NCBI GenBank assembly: GCA_964515615.1
Contig: CAZEVI010000003.1
Span: forward strand, 1 to 40,186
Length of the DNA stretch: 40,186 nucleotides
DNA from: CAZEVI01 sp964515615
Lineage (GTDB): Bacteria; Patescibacteriota; UBA1384; XYA2-FULL-43-10; CAINNR01
Direction of reading: 5' to 3'
The translations under genes and the position numbers were made by a program. Under the pieces are notes generated by a model. It searched no databases and was not told where the DNA came from. It saw nothing but the letters and a program-made list of their open reading frames with translations. How positions within the stretch are numbered: the stretch's first letter is position 1; the number at the start of each line of letters is the position of its first letter. Below, piece after piece: positions 7,581-16,419 of the stretch.

Positions 7581-10500
7581 TTACAATTTAACCGCAACAC
7601 CTTCTTCCATTGATTTCTCGTCTGCTTGTTGCCCAGCATTTGATACGGCTGACTGTGTTTCTTCTTCAGAAAAATTATCATCGACCGCTCGAATTTTAGT
7701 ATTTTCTAACTTTTGGTTATCATCCAAAGAGCCTCTTTGATCATCGATCACATCACTCATCGTTTCGGTTTTCGATTGGTCATTTAATTCTTTTTGATCA
7801 TCAACTATAATTTTTTTTGCTGCCGGAACACTTTCTATTGACTTTGCCTGATCATCATTTTTCTTCTCCGACGACTCCCCTGCCTTAGTTTTAATTTTCA
7901 AATTGTAGGCTTGCTCCATAATGCCAATCATCTCTTTGCCATTTTTCCCAAGAGTAATTCCCTGTTCTTCAAACATCTCCGGCGTAATTTTTTGACCAAC
8001 ATACCACTTTATTCCGCCTCTAGCGGTCTGTTCCTTGTAAACTTTATCTCCGATAATATTTTTCCACCTTAAAAACCGCGGTTTTTTATCTTCCTCAACC
8101 GTTTGTTCTGTCTCCGAAGCAACTGTTTCATTTGTTTGAATTTGATCTGCAACATTGGTTTTAGCTGGTGCTTCCGGTTTATCAAATGAAGCTCTCGGCT
8201 TTTGAAATCCCCTATCTTCGGCTCGAAAATCGGATTGTGACGAACCACTTTTCTTGTTATTAAAATATTCATTTGCCTCAGCTTTTAGTTCATTTTCCAG
8301 CTGTTGTGATTTTTCAACAATCATTAGTTCGACATCTTTTCGATCGCTGGCATATTTTTCTCTTGAAAGTTGGACTATCTCATCACGATTTCCGGATATA
8401 ATATCAACCGGTGGCAAGGTTCGAGCCGAAAACGCCGGTTTGGTAATTCCATCAATCAACAATTTAGTATAAATTTGATATCGATCCAAATTAACCAAAT
8501 CGTTGGCATCAAATATCGGTTCAAATTCTTTGACCAAAAAGTCGGCATCGGTGCCACCGACCCGAAAAGCGATTATCGTTCCAGCATTTCCAAAAACGGC
8601 ATCGCGAACAATCTCCGGCATTTGAGTAATATACTGATTAGCAATCGTTAAATTTAAATTATATTTTCTGGCTTCTGACAAAATTACTGCAAATGATTCG
8701 GTAGCAAAATTTTGAAACTCATCAACATAGAGATAGCAATCCGGTCTCTGATCGATTGTAACGTCGGCTCGGCTCATCGCCGAAAGCTGAATTTTGGTAA
8801 TCATCATTGCGCCCAAAAGTGCTGAATTGTCTTCACCAATTTTTCCGCGGGAAAGATTGATCAGCAATATTTTTTGGCCGTCCATAATATCGCGGATGTT
8901 TACCCGCGAATGTGGCTGGCCAACAATGTTTCTAATTGTTGCAGTTGACAAAAACTGCCCGACTTTATTCAAAATCGGCGAAACAGCTTCAGTCCGAAAT
9001 TTGGCATCATATTGAGCAAATTCGTTAATCCAGAACTCTTTAATAACCGGATCAACAACAAAGCTAACAACCTTTTCTCGAAAACGTTTTTCAGTTAACA
9101 TTCGCGGAATATCAAGCATTGTCGATTCCGGAAAATCCAAAAGTGCCAACACAGTGTTTCTTAAAATATGTTCAAGTCGCGGACCCCATGAATCGCCAAA
9201 AATCTTTTTGAAGATACCGACAAAACCTGATGCCACCATGCCTTTGAAATCGTCTTCAACTTTGTCTAGCAGGTTAAAAGCAATCGGAAAAGCCCTATCG
9301 GCCGGATCAAAAACGACAACATCCTCTTTACGGTCGTTCGGCACACAAGCCAAAATCTTATCAGCCAACTCTCCATGCGGATCGACAATAATTACCCCCC
9401 TGTTTTCGATAACATCGTCAATTGCCATATTTTCTATCAATGTTGATTTGCCGGTTCCCGATTTTCCGATAATGTAACAATGCCGGCGGCGATCTTCAAT
9501 TTTAATACCAAATTTTCGAAAAACGTTTCGAAAATTGGTTTCGCCCAAAATAGTAATTGATTTGGCATCGACATTTTCCGCCAATGGCAGATTAGATGGC
9601 GGTTCGCCTTTTTTACTTCCAGCCCAAACAATGTGCGGAGTTTCTACGGTTTGATGTGGCAAATGAAAAACGGCTGCCAACTCAGAGATATTTAAAACAT
9701 ATCCCTTGTCGATAAAATCACGATCTTTATAATTTTGAATGAATTCGTCATCATTGACAACAATTTCTGTTTGCTTGAAACCGTTTGCGTTGGTAGTGTT
9801 AAACTGTTTGAATGCTGCTGCCAATCCCTGAACCTTAGTTCTGGCAATTGCCGGATCACTGGCAATGGCAAGTATTCTGATTTTGGTCTCAAAACCAAGT
9901 TTTACAATTTTGAATTCAATACTTTTCAGTGCTTCCTCTACCGGACCAGAAAGTTTGATTTCCGATGCTACCGCCGGTCCTTCGAGTTCGGCATGCGGGT
10001 TGAGTAAAAGCTTGAGAAAATTGTGGCCAAACTCTTTGAATGTTTTAACGAAAACTTTTGGAACATCTTTCAAGCTAACAATTTTATCATGACCTTTTTT
10101 GACTTTATCAATATATTCAATTCCGGTTTCCTGCCATTCATCGCCAACCGGACGGATGATAAATTGCAACCAAATTATTTCGTCTGACTGAATTTTCGAC
10201 ATCACTGAGGTAATTCCTGAAAGCGGGTCAACTTCAAAATCAGAAAATAATTTTATCGGAAAAACATCCGGTTTAGTCAAAACGAGTTCACAGCTAGCAG
10301 AAAACTTGCCTTCGATTTTGGTTTGATTTGTGTAGTCATCAATTTTATTAATTTCAACTGTTGGATATTGGGCATAAATTTGGCCTTCTACAAAATCAAC
10401 CAAATGTTTTGGCACATGAATATAGAATTGGATAAATTTATCAATTGAAACAATTTCAAAACTCAGTGATGGCTGAAAATCACTTGAATCAGAGTAAATT

Positions 10501-10703
10501 CCGTGAATGGAAGCAAACATCTGCTCCGCCGCCAACGGAGCTTTCTCATTATTTTTCGGCACTTCAATTAAAAGAGTCTCGTATTCCTGTTTTTCTACCC
10601 AACCGATTTTTTTCTTTTGTTCAGAAACTCGCCACCATAAATACAAAAAATATAGTGGGCCAATAATTAGTACGATATATATTAGATACAGCAAAAAAGT
10701 CAT
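7581..10703 (-). CDS. TraG/VirD4-like membrane ATPase (paralog 1), with long C-terminal tail
   Basis: The product (1040 aa) has one N-terminal membrane helix (about residues 3-25), a 350-residue domain shared with paralog 2 (FEVDPLSGI...MSKIQS and FIIRPVGDEW), then a VirD4/TraG-type P-loop ATPase. Walker A is GKSGTGKST at 413-421. The following IIVDPHGE strand (438-445) and a later YVDEFQNF motif are typical of conjugative coupling and HerA-superfamily ATPases. Residues from about 790 on are charged, low-complexity and probably disordered, with an embedded folded piece (VGQKITPEMFEEQGITLGKN). Such ATPases power DNA or protein transfer across membranes. No relaxase, VirB4 or pilin gene is visible, so the cargo is unknown. 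The ATG follows a GAGAGGG ribosome site; 229 bases separate it from the upstream regulator gene. Confidence 0.85.
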   Translation of the reverse strand: MTFLLYLIYIVLIIGPLYFLYLWWRVSEQKKKIGWVEKQEYETLLIEVPKNNEKAPLAAEQMFASIHGIYSDSSDFQPSLSFEIVSIDKFIQFYIHVPKHLVDFVEGQIYAQYPTVEINKIDDYTNQTKIEGKFSASCELVLTKPDVFPIKLFSDFEVDPLSGITSVMSKIQSDEIIWLQFIIRPVGDEWQETGIEYIDKVKKGHDKIVSLKDVPKVFVKTFKEFGHNFLKLLLNPHAELEGPAVASEIKLSGPVEEALKSIEFKIVKLGFETKIRILAIASDPAIARTKVQGLAAAFKQFNTTNANGFKQTEIVVNDDEFIQNYKDRDFIDKGYVLNISELAAVFHLPHQTVETPHIVWAGSKKGEPPSNLPLAENVDAKSITILGETNFRNVFRKFGIKIEDRRRHCYIIGKSGTGKSTLIENMAIDDVIENRGVIIVDPHGELADKILACVPNDRKEDVVVFDPADRAFPIAFNLLDKVEDDFKGMVASGFVGIFKKIFGDSWGPRLEHILRNTVLALLDFPESTMLDIPRMLTEKRFREKVVSFVVDPVIKEFWINEFAQYDAKFRTEAVSPILNKVGQFLSTATIRNIVGQPHSRVNIRDIMDGQKILLINLSRGKIGEDNSALLGAMMITKIQLSAMSRADVTIDQRPDCYLYVDEFQNFATESFAVILSEARKYNLNLTIANQYITQMPEIVRDAVFGNAGTIIAFRVGGTDADFLVKEFEPIFDANDLVNLDRYQIYTKLLIDGITKPAFSARTLPPVDIISGNRDEIVQLSREKYASDRKDVELMIVEKSQQLENELKAEANEYFNNKKSGSSQSDFRAEDRGFQKPRASFDKPEAPAKTNVADQIQTNETVASETEQTVEEDKKPRFLRWKNIIGDKVYKEQTARGGIKWYVGQKITPEMFEEQGITLGKNGKEMIGIMEQAYNLKIKTKAGESSEKKNDDQAKSIESVPAAKKIIVDDQKELNDQSKTETMSDVIDDQRGSLDDNQKLENTKIRAVDDNFSEEETQSAVSNAGQQADEKSMEEGVAVKL

Positions 10704-10932
10704 AAAAATCCCTCTCTAAGAATTTTTCTAATAACTGCTCCCAACGACAGAAGCGAACAGATTTCGAGCGAAAAACGGGAATTTTGAGGAAAAGTAACCA
10801 AAACAATTTTAACGAATAATTCGCGCTTTACAACCGAAATATGCCGCTTGTAGCTATTGGATGTAGCTATTAGGCAAGGTATAACTAAATTATACATCCA
10901 TCTGGACTAAGAAGTCTATATATCAGCGAATA
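10704..10932. other. Spacer upstream of TraG-like paralog 1
   Basis: These 229 bases hold no gene. They include a repeated tagctatt(g/a)g string (10852-10874). No promoter as good as the others in the window is visible, so paralog 1 may be read through from upstream. Confidence 0.4.
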
Positions 10933-12003
10933 TTAGAGCTTTTGATAAATATAGCCGCCACTGACTTTCTTAAACTCTTTTTTGGTTTGCAAATTTATTA
11001 CAATGGTGTTTCTTTTTACTTTTCTCGATTTACCAACCAAGTCAATCAATTCCGGTGCGGTGATTGGTTTTTTGGTATTAGAAAGAATGTTTTTAATAAC
11101 CTCGTAAACAGTGCCGTCTTTGTAGCCCCATTCGCGCAAAGCGTACAAACCTCGACCGATCAGAACGAAACGACTGTCGGCGATTAACTCGTTGTGGACA
11201 GTTGCCCGAACAACTTTTTTCTTATCGAATTTCAACGAAGCAATAGTTGAAGTAATTTCGGTAAAGTGCATCGGCTGACCATTAGTTTTCAAAACATAGT
11301 AAATTTTATCGCGAACATTTCTCGGATTGACTGTTGGCCAACTTGAAAGACCAATCATTTTATTTTTAGCAATGATTAGTTTTTTCGAGATATGAACACA
11401 GGCCAGAACAAATTTTTCATCTGCTTTTCCAATTGCCGAAATTTCATTTTTCAAACCCTCAATCGGCTGTGGAATCTGTTCCGATTTAAAATAATCGATT
11501 ATCTTTCCAATAGAAGAAAGTATTTTTTCATTGGAGATATTTTTAAGTCTCCATCCTCTTTTGAATTTGTCGCTATCGTTAATTTCTTCAATTGGTCCGG
11601 CGATTGTGCAAAACAAACGAACATAGTTTTTGGCAAATTTGTGATTGTCGGCCAGTTCCAAAAAATCTTCCGGAATATTTTCATCGACAATAATCCCACC
11701 GGCATTTTCTAGAACTTTTTCCGCTTTGGAAATTTTTTCGCCGTATTTTTTCTTGACGGCATCTGACATTTTTCGCAAAGCATTTTTTTCAATCTGGCGA
11801 ATTCGCTCGCGAGAAAGGTGAAGCTCTTTCCCAATCGACGAAAGAGTTTCTTTTTTACCACCAAAACCAAACCGGTCAGAGATAACAATTTTTTCTTTCT
11901 CATTAAATTCCAACATTAGGTCGGAAATTATTTCAACCAAGTTTTTCCCTCGACTTGAATTTTCTTTCGTAATTTTGTTCATTTTAACCACAAGAGAAAT
12001 CAT
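10933..12003 (-). CDS. Sigma-70 region 4-like and HARE-HTH transcription factor
   Basis: The product is 356 aa. Residues about 35-80 match sigma-70 region 4 (RFGFGGKKETLSSIG, then LSRERIRQIEKNALRKM), the helix-turn-helix that reads -35 boxes. Sigma regions 1-3 are missing, so it is not a normal sigma factor. Residues about 230-310 form a HARE-HTH domain (YYVLKTNGQPMHFTEI, then GRGLYALREWGY), as found in the RNA polymerase delta subunit RpoE and in chromatin proteins. A role as an RNA polymerase-associated regulator is likely, possibly of this locus, but that is inference. An alternative start, MNKITKE at 11982, removes a short hydrophobic lead; neither start has a clear Shine-Dalgarno. It lies 51 bases downstream of the small beta-rich gene. 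Confidence 0.75.
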   Translation of the reverse strand: MISLVVKMNKITKENSSRGKNLVEIISDLMLEFNEKEKIVISDRFGFGGKKETLSSIGKELHLSRERIRQIEKNALRKMSDAVKKKYGEKISKAEKVLENAGGIIVDENIPEDFLELADNHKFAKNYVRLFCTIAGPIEEINDSDKFKRGWRLKNISNEKILSSIGKIIDYFKSEQIPQPIEGLKNEISAIGKADEKFVLACVHISKKLIIAKNKMIGLSSWPTVNPRNVRDKIYYVLKTNGQPMHFTEITSTIASLKFDKKKVVRATVHNELIADSRFVLIGRGLYALREWGYKDGTVYEVIKNILSNTKKPITAPELIDLVGKSRKVKRNTIVINLQTKKEFKKVSGGYIYQKL

Positions 12004-12054
12004 TTTATATTATTTTATCTATTTTAAATTTGAAAGTCGTCAATTTTCAGCAAA

Positions 12055-12603
12055 TTAATTTTCTTCGGTAATAATATTCTCGATCGCCGCCCAATTGCTT
12101 TTGCCATCTTCCGGAATTAACCCAACAACTCTGTCTCCCGTCATTGCTTTATAATAAGTAATCGATGCGGTTAAAACATTGTAAAGTTGACCATCGACAT
12201 TTATTCTCCAACCATCAGCCGATTCTTCAAGTTCACCGATAATCTTTTTTCTTTCAACCGGATTAATCTGTTTGTAAACAAAAGTTCCGTCCGGCATAAT
12301 TGTTAATTTCAGAACATCGCCGGAAACCAATTTTGATTTACTGGCATAGTTTGCCGGTACAGGATAATTTTTCCCGTCCGGGGAGATAAAACTTTCGCCG
12401 TCAAAAACACCTTCGATTACATTGTCCGTGCCAACATTTTCATTTTGAAGAGTTATCTCTTTAGCTTTTTCTTCAATTTCCGTATGAAAAATTAACGATT
12501 TCGCGCGACGAATCTGATTTTCTGCGCTGTCTAGCAACTGTTTAATGCTGACTAAATCTTCTTCTGACGGAAAATCCAAATTATTTTTATTTGTTTTTGC
12601 CAT
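12055..12603 (-). CDS. Conserved-looking small protein, beta-rich, unknown function
   Basis: The product is 182 aa from the MAKTNK start. I prefer this over the upstream ATG at 12651, which adds a lysine/hydrophobic run and leaves almost no leader after the promoter. The N-terminal third is helical (DLVSIKQLLDSAENQIRRA). The rest is beta-rich with phrases such as ISPDGKNYPVPANYASKSKL, GDVLKLTIMPDGTFVYKQ and GDRVVGLIPEDGKSNW that suggest one or two small barrel-like domains. I believe similar proteins recur in CPR genomes, but I know of no function. It has its own strong promoter about 70 bases upstream and is followed closely by the sigma-region-4/HARE gene. Confidence 0.75.
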   Translation of the reverse strand: MAKTNKNNLDFPSEEDLVSIKQLLDSAENQIRRAKSLIFHTEIEEKAKEITLQNENVGTDNVIEGVFDGESFISPDGKNYPVPANYASKSKLVSGDVLKLTIMPDGTFVYKQINPVERKKIIGELEESADGWRINVDGQLYNVLTASITYYKAMTGDRVVGLIPEDGKSNWAAIENIITEEN

Positions 12604-12677
12604 GATCTTTTTTAATAAAATTGATTTTAATTTATACACCAAAAAAATCATAAACCATAAAAATAGCTTACTACCAA

Positions 12678-12706
12678 ATAATACAATAAAAGAATTTTTT
12701 TGTCAA
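12678..12706 (-). promoter_or_regulatory. Promoter of the 182-aa protein gene
   Basis: On the minus strand: TTGACA (12706-12701), a 17-nt spacer and TATTAT (12683-12678). The expected start near 12671 gives a leader of about 70 nt to the ATG at 12603 and supports a separate transcription unit from the ATPase gene upstream. Confidence 0.7.
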
Positions 12707-12788
12707 CGATTTTTGAAAAAACGCTAATTTAAAACTCATGCGATTTTTTAAAAAAAGTATCAACCAAAAAACCAGACTTATTTTTAGT

Positions 12789-15338
12789 TCAACCGAAAGG
12801 TCCTGACCGATTTCCTTCACCAATCCCCGGCAAATCGATAGTCTGAATTTGTGACCGCTCGTTGATTTCTTCTTCAACCGTTTCTTTGGCATTGCCAAAT
12901 TTTAATCGTGAAAGCTGACGGATTGCTTCGGCCAATTTTTTGTTAGCATTTGCCTCCGGCGCAATGCTTTGACCATTAAATGCCGGCATTGGAGCATTAT
13001 CAATTAACTCTCGGATATAGAAATTATATTTATCAATGTTAGTTAAATCATCAATTTTGAGCGGCGCAAATTCTTTAATCAAAAACTCGGCATCGGCGGC
13101 ACCGACTCGAAAAGCAATTAAATTTCCGGCATTACCAATTACCGCGTCTCGCGTCCGATCATCCAACTGAGCAATATACTGATTGGTAATTTGCAATGCT
13201 AATTTATATTTTCGCGATTCGGAAAGAATGGTTGCAAAAATATCGGTGATAAAATTTTGAAACTCATCAACATAAAGATAAAATGGAATTCTCTCATCTT
13301 CCGGTTGATCTTGACGAGAAAAAGCACCAATAGCAATTTTAGAAACGATAATCATACCTAAAAGAAAGGCGTTAATTTCGCCAATCAAACCCTTGGACAA
13401 TTTGCAAAGTAAAATTTTTTGGCCATCCATTACCTGTCGAAAATCAAAAGCCGATTTTGGCTGACCGATAATGTTACGCATCATATCATTGGTCATAAAA
13501 CGACCAAATTTTGAGGTAAAATAATTTAGCATTTCTGATTTATGAAAATCGGAAGTCTTGGTCATTTGCTTCTCCCAAAAAGCCCTGACAACCGGATCTT
13601 TAACATATGCGATTCGATCTTTCTCGAAATCCGGATCGGTGAACAGCCGTGGAATATCTACCAGCGTTCCACCTTCGGGATGAGCCATTAATGTCAGTGC
13701 CGCATTTCTCATCCAGTGCTCAAATTGCGGACCGACAATTCCGGTTTGATTTGGATCAAAAAGTTTATAAAAAATTTGAATCGCTTCCTGAACCAAAAAG
13801 TCTCGTTGTTCATTGGTTTTCCATTCCAAAAGATTTAATCCCATCGGCCGCTCGGTATCTGACGGATCAAAAATTATCACATCCTCAGCTCGCTCTTTCG
13901 GCATATGTTCAAGAATATATTCGACAGCGTCGCCATTCGGATCGAGGTAAGCGACACCCTTTCCGGCAACAATATCTTGCATAATCATATTTTGGTAAAG
14001 GTTGGTTTTTCCAACACCGGTTTTTCCAACCATATACACATGGCGCATTCGGTCGGAATCTTTAATTCGAATCTCCTGTTTTTGACCGCGATAATTTGTT
14101 TCGCCAACAATAACTCCTTCCGTAGGCATTTGCGGCGGCGGTGATTCCTTTTTCGAATATACCCAAGCAATATTTGGCGCCTCGGTAAAACGATTTGGCA
14201 AATGAAAGATTGAAGCGATCTCCTCGGTGTTCAGTAATACTCTAGGTTCTCGACCATAAATTCGATAAATATAATTGGCGACCGACTCTCGCAAATTTTT
14301 TGATTTTCTAAACTTAAGTCCGTTATTATCAGGTGAGTAGAATTGTGAAAATGACGATGAAATAGTTTTCAAAGTATCTTTGGCTTTGTCAGCTGTCGGA
14401 GCAACGGCAATCAGCCGGATTTGAGTGTCAAAACCGGTTTTTGCCCCTTTTTCCGCTAACAATTTTAGCTGTTGTTCTTGAATTGGATTTAGCCTAAATT
14501 GATTTTGAGCCTGCTTATCTTTGTCTTCTTCAATTAATGATTTCCCACTGGCAGACTTGCCAACATCGCCCAAAAATTTAAAAAAACTCTCCCCCATCTT
14601 TTGGTTGAACGACGAATTATAAGCACTACCGGTTTTGCCGGATTGAATATTTTTGACCGTTTTCTCCAAAACAAAACGCCAGCTATTATCAGTCGGCCGA
14701 ATTAGAATTTGAACAGCTGCGTTTTGTTCAGATCCAAGTTTCGACAAAGTATTGACAATGCCGTTTAGCGGATCATATTCCAAATAACGATAAGTTTTTA
14801 TCGGAAAGAAAAATTTTTTAATTAATTTCAAATTTCCAGCGGCGATCTCCCCTTTCATATCTTTAAATATTGAATAGTCGCGATTATCATCAACTTCAAC
14901 TATTGCATCCGGGTATTGAGCCAAAATATTTTTTTCAATTGAGTCGCGAAAAATCTCCGGTGCGCCAATGTAAAAATAGACCAACCCTTTTTTCGAGATA
15001 ATCTCCAAGCTAATGTGATCTTGGCCGGCAATTTTTCGTTTGAGATCCGGATCAAAAAGCGATTCGATATTTGCCAAAAACGGTTCAATTACCGCCGCCA
15101 ATTCCCGAAAATCCATTCGCTGATCGTTTTCCTCAGCAAACCGTTCTTTGGGAATGGAAATTTTTAACATTGTCCAATTCTCGGTTTTCCGCAACTGATA
15201 ATAATATAATATAACTCGCTTGAGATATTTGACAAAATAATAAATTGCCACAACCAATGACAAAACAACTACCACCAAAATCCAAATTATCAAGGTGTTA
15301 GTTTGTGAAGTTGTCGCGTTGTAATCGTAACTGTTCAA
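12789..15338 (-). CDS. TraG/VirD4-like membrane ATPase (paralog 2)
   Basis: The product (849 aa) has one membrane helix (about residues 16-36), an N-terminal domain matching paralog 1 (LEYDPLNGIVNTLSK, ILIRPTDNSW), and a P-loop ATPase domain. Walker A is GKTGVGKT at 438-445, followed by YLDPNGD, and later FYLYVDEFQNFITD. Unlike paralog 1 it lacks the long disordered tail, ending soon after the ATPase fold. Walker A differs (GKTGVGKT against GKSGTGKST) and PHG is replaced by PNG, so the two are old duplicates. They may form a mixed ring or act at different steps. The start codon is TTG (15336-15338) behind a GAGGAGGGG ribosome site. It lies 79 bases after the Pro/Glu-rich protein gene in the same direction. 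Confidence 0.85.
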   Translation of the reverse strand: MNSYDYNATTSQTNTLIIWILVVVVLSLVVAIYYFVKYLKRVILYYYQLRKTENWTMLKISIPKERFAEENDQRMDFRELAAVIEPFLANIESLFDPDLKRKIAGQDHISLEIISKKGLVYFYIGAPEIFRDSIEKNILAQYPDAIVEVDDNRDYSIFKDMKGEIAAGNLKLIKKFFFPIKTYRYLEYDPLNGIVNTLSKLGSEQNAAVQILIRPTDNSWRFVLEKTVKNIQSGKTGSAYNSSFNQKMGESFFKFLGDVGKSASGKSLIEEDKDKQAQNQFRLNPIQEQQLKLLAEKGAKTGFDTQIRLIAVAPTADKAKDTLKTISSSFSQFYSPDNNGLKFRKSKNLRESVANYIYRIYGREPRVLLNTEEIASIFHLPNRFTEAPNIAWVYSKKESPPPQMPTEGVIVGETNYRGQKQEIRIKDSDRMRHVYMVGKTGVGKTNLYQNMIMQDIVAGKGVAYLDPNGDAVEYILEHMPKERAEDVIIFDPSDTERPMGLNLLEWKTNEQRDFLVQEAIQIFYKLFDPNQTGIVGPQFEHWMRNAALTLMAHPEGGTLVDIPRLFTDPDFEKDRIAYVKDPVVRAFWEKQMTKTSDFHKSEMLNYFTSKFGRFMTNDMMRNIIGQPKSAFDFRQVMDGQKILLCKLSKGLIGEINAFLLGMIIVSKIAIGAFSRQDQPEDERIPFYLYVDEFQNFITDIFATILSESRKYKLALQITNQYIAQLDDRTRDAVIGNAGNLIAFRVGAADAEFLIKEFAPLKIDDLTNIDKYNFYIRELIDNAPMPAFNGQSIAPEANANKKLAEAIRQLSRLKFGNAKETVEEEINERSQIQTIDLPGIGEGNRSGPFG

Positions 15339-15417
15339 TCCCCTCCTCTTGCGAACCGATTTATTTATATTTTGCCAACAATGCCTAGAAAGTTACATTA
15401 CCTATCCGTCCTATCCG

Positions 15418-16419
15418 TCATTTATTGTTACTTCCCACTCTCCGATCTTCCAACTTCGCAGCTTCAACGGCATTAACTTGATCCGGATTACCTTCTTTAA
15501 CAAACGGTTGATAGCTTTCTGTGTGCCCACTAATTTCCGGAATTTGGGGAAGTTGTTCTGAATTGCCTGATTCCAAAACCGCCAATATCTCCCCTCTTTC
15601 GCGGGACCGTTCTGCACTGTCAGCAATTGCCGCTTCCGGCACCTGCGCTTCAACTGCCCGAACGATTTCCTCATCCGCTTTGGCAACTGCTTTCGGAACT
15701 TCCGGCGTTTCCGCTGCACTTATAACTGCCTCCTGCGCTGCCGATAACTCTTTTGCCACATCCGCTTGCGCCGCTTTTTTATCTACTCCTGTCACTGGTG
15801 TTTCTGGCTGCTCAAATAATTCTGATTGTTCGGGTAATTCCGGCTGGCCAACCGCTGATTGTGGAGTCGCTTGTAAATCGGTTTCTGTACCTGTCTCCGC
15901 CGGCGCTTGATTCGACGCCACTCGCAATCTTTCATGGTCATCTGTCAGTTGAGCTAAATTTTGATTATCGGGATCACCGACAGCAGTATCGCCGGCACTT
16001 TCAGGTGGCAAAACATTTTCCTCGGGAATTTCAACGGTTGGAATCTCCGGCTCTTCAACTTCTCTGCCGTTATCAAAAACAACGGTTTCTTTCGGTTCTT
16101 CAATTTCAGCATTTGGCTGTATTTCGTCTGTGTGCGGTGGCTGCTCTTGATTCGAAATGACACTTTTTGAACCAACTGCTGGTGGTGTTTCATCAATCGG
16201 CTCGCGCACAGCCACCGGCGGAGGAATTTGTTCTTGTCTGGAATTATCCGACAATAAAGCCTTTTCCTGTTTCTTATATCGCTCCAAATAGGGACCCAAA
16301 TCAATAATCTCTTTTGGCTTAGGAGGAACTGAATCCGGTAATGATCTTAACATTGGACCAAGATCAATAACATCATCTTTGAGTTTATCCTTCTTGTTTT
16401 TGTCTTTCATCTTATTCAA
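15418..16419 (-). CDS. Pro/Glu/Ala-rich, probably disordered protein with paired IDLGP motifs
   Basis: The product is 333 aa; I do not recognise a family. The basic N-terminus (KMKDKNKKDKLKDD) is followed by two copies of IDLGP at about residues 18-22 and 39-43, each followed by a short helix-like stretch (MLRSLPDS and YLERYKKQ). The remainder is rich in Pro, Glu, Ala and Gln, repetitive and acidic, with no membrane segment, so it is probably a disordered linker or adaptor. Its start overlaps the end of the 1237-aa gene by 8 bases (an in-frame Met at 16410 is an alternative). This implies coupled translation and a shared complex with that protein and the ATPase encoded 79 bases downstream. 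The IDLGP pair could be a docking motif; that is inference. Confidence 0.65.
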   Translation of the reverse strand: MNKMKDKNKKDKLKDDVIDLGPMLRSLPDSVPPKPKEIIDLGPYLERYKKQEKALLSDNSRQEQIPPPVAVREPIDETPPAVGSKSVISNQEQPPHTDEIQPNAEIEEPKETVVFDNGREVEEPEIPTVEIPEENVLPPESAGDTAVGDPDNQNLAQLTDDHERLRVASNQAPAETGTETDLQATPQSAVGQPELPEQSELFEQPETPVTGVDKKAAQADVAKELSAAQEAVISAAETPEVPKAVAKADEEIVRAVEAQVPEAAIADSAERSRERGEILAVLESGNSEQLPQIPEISGHTESYQPFVKEGNPDQVNAVEAAKLEDRRVGSNNK

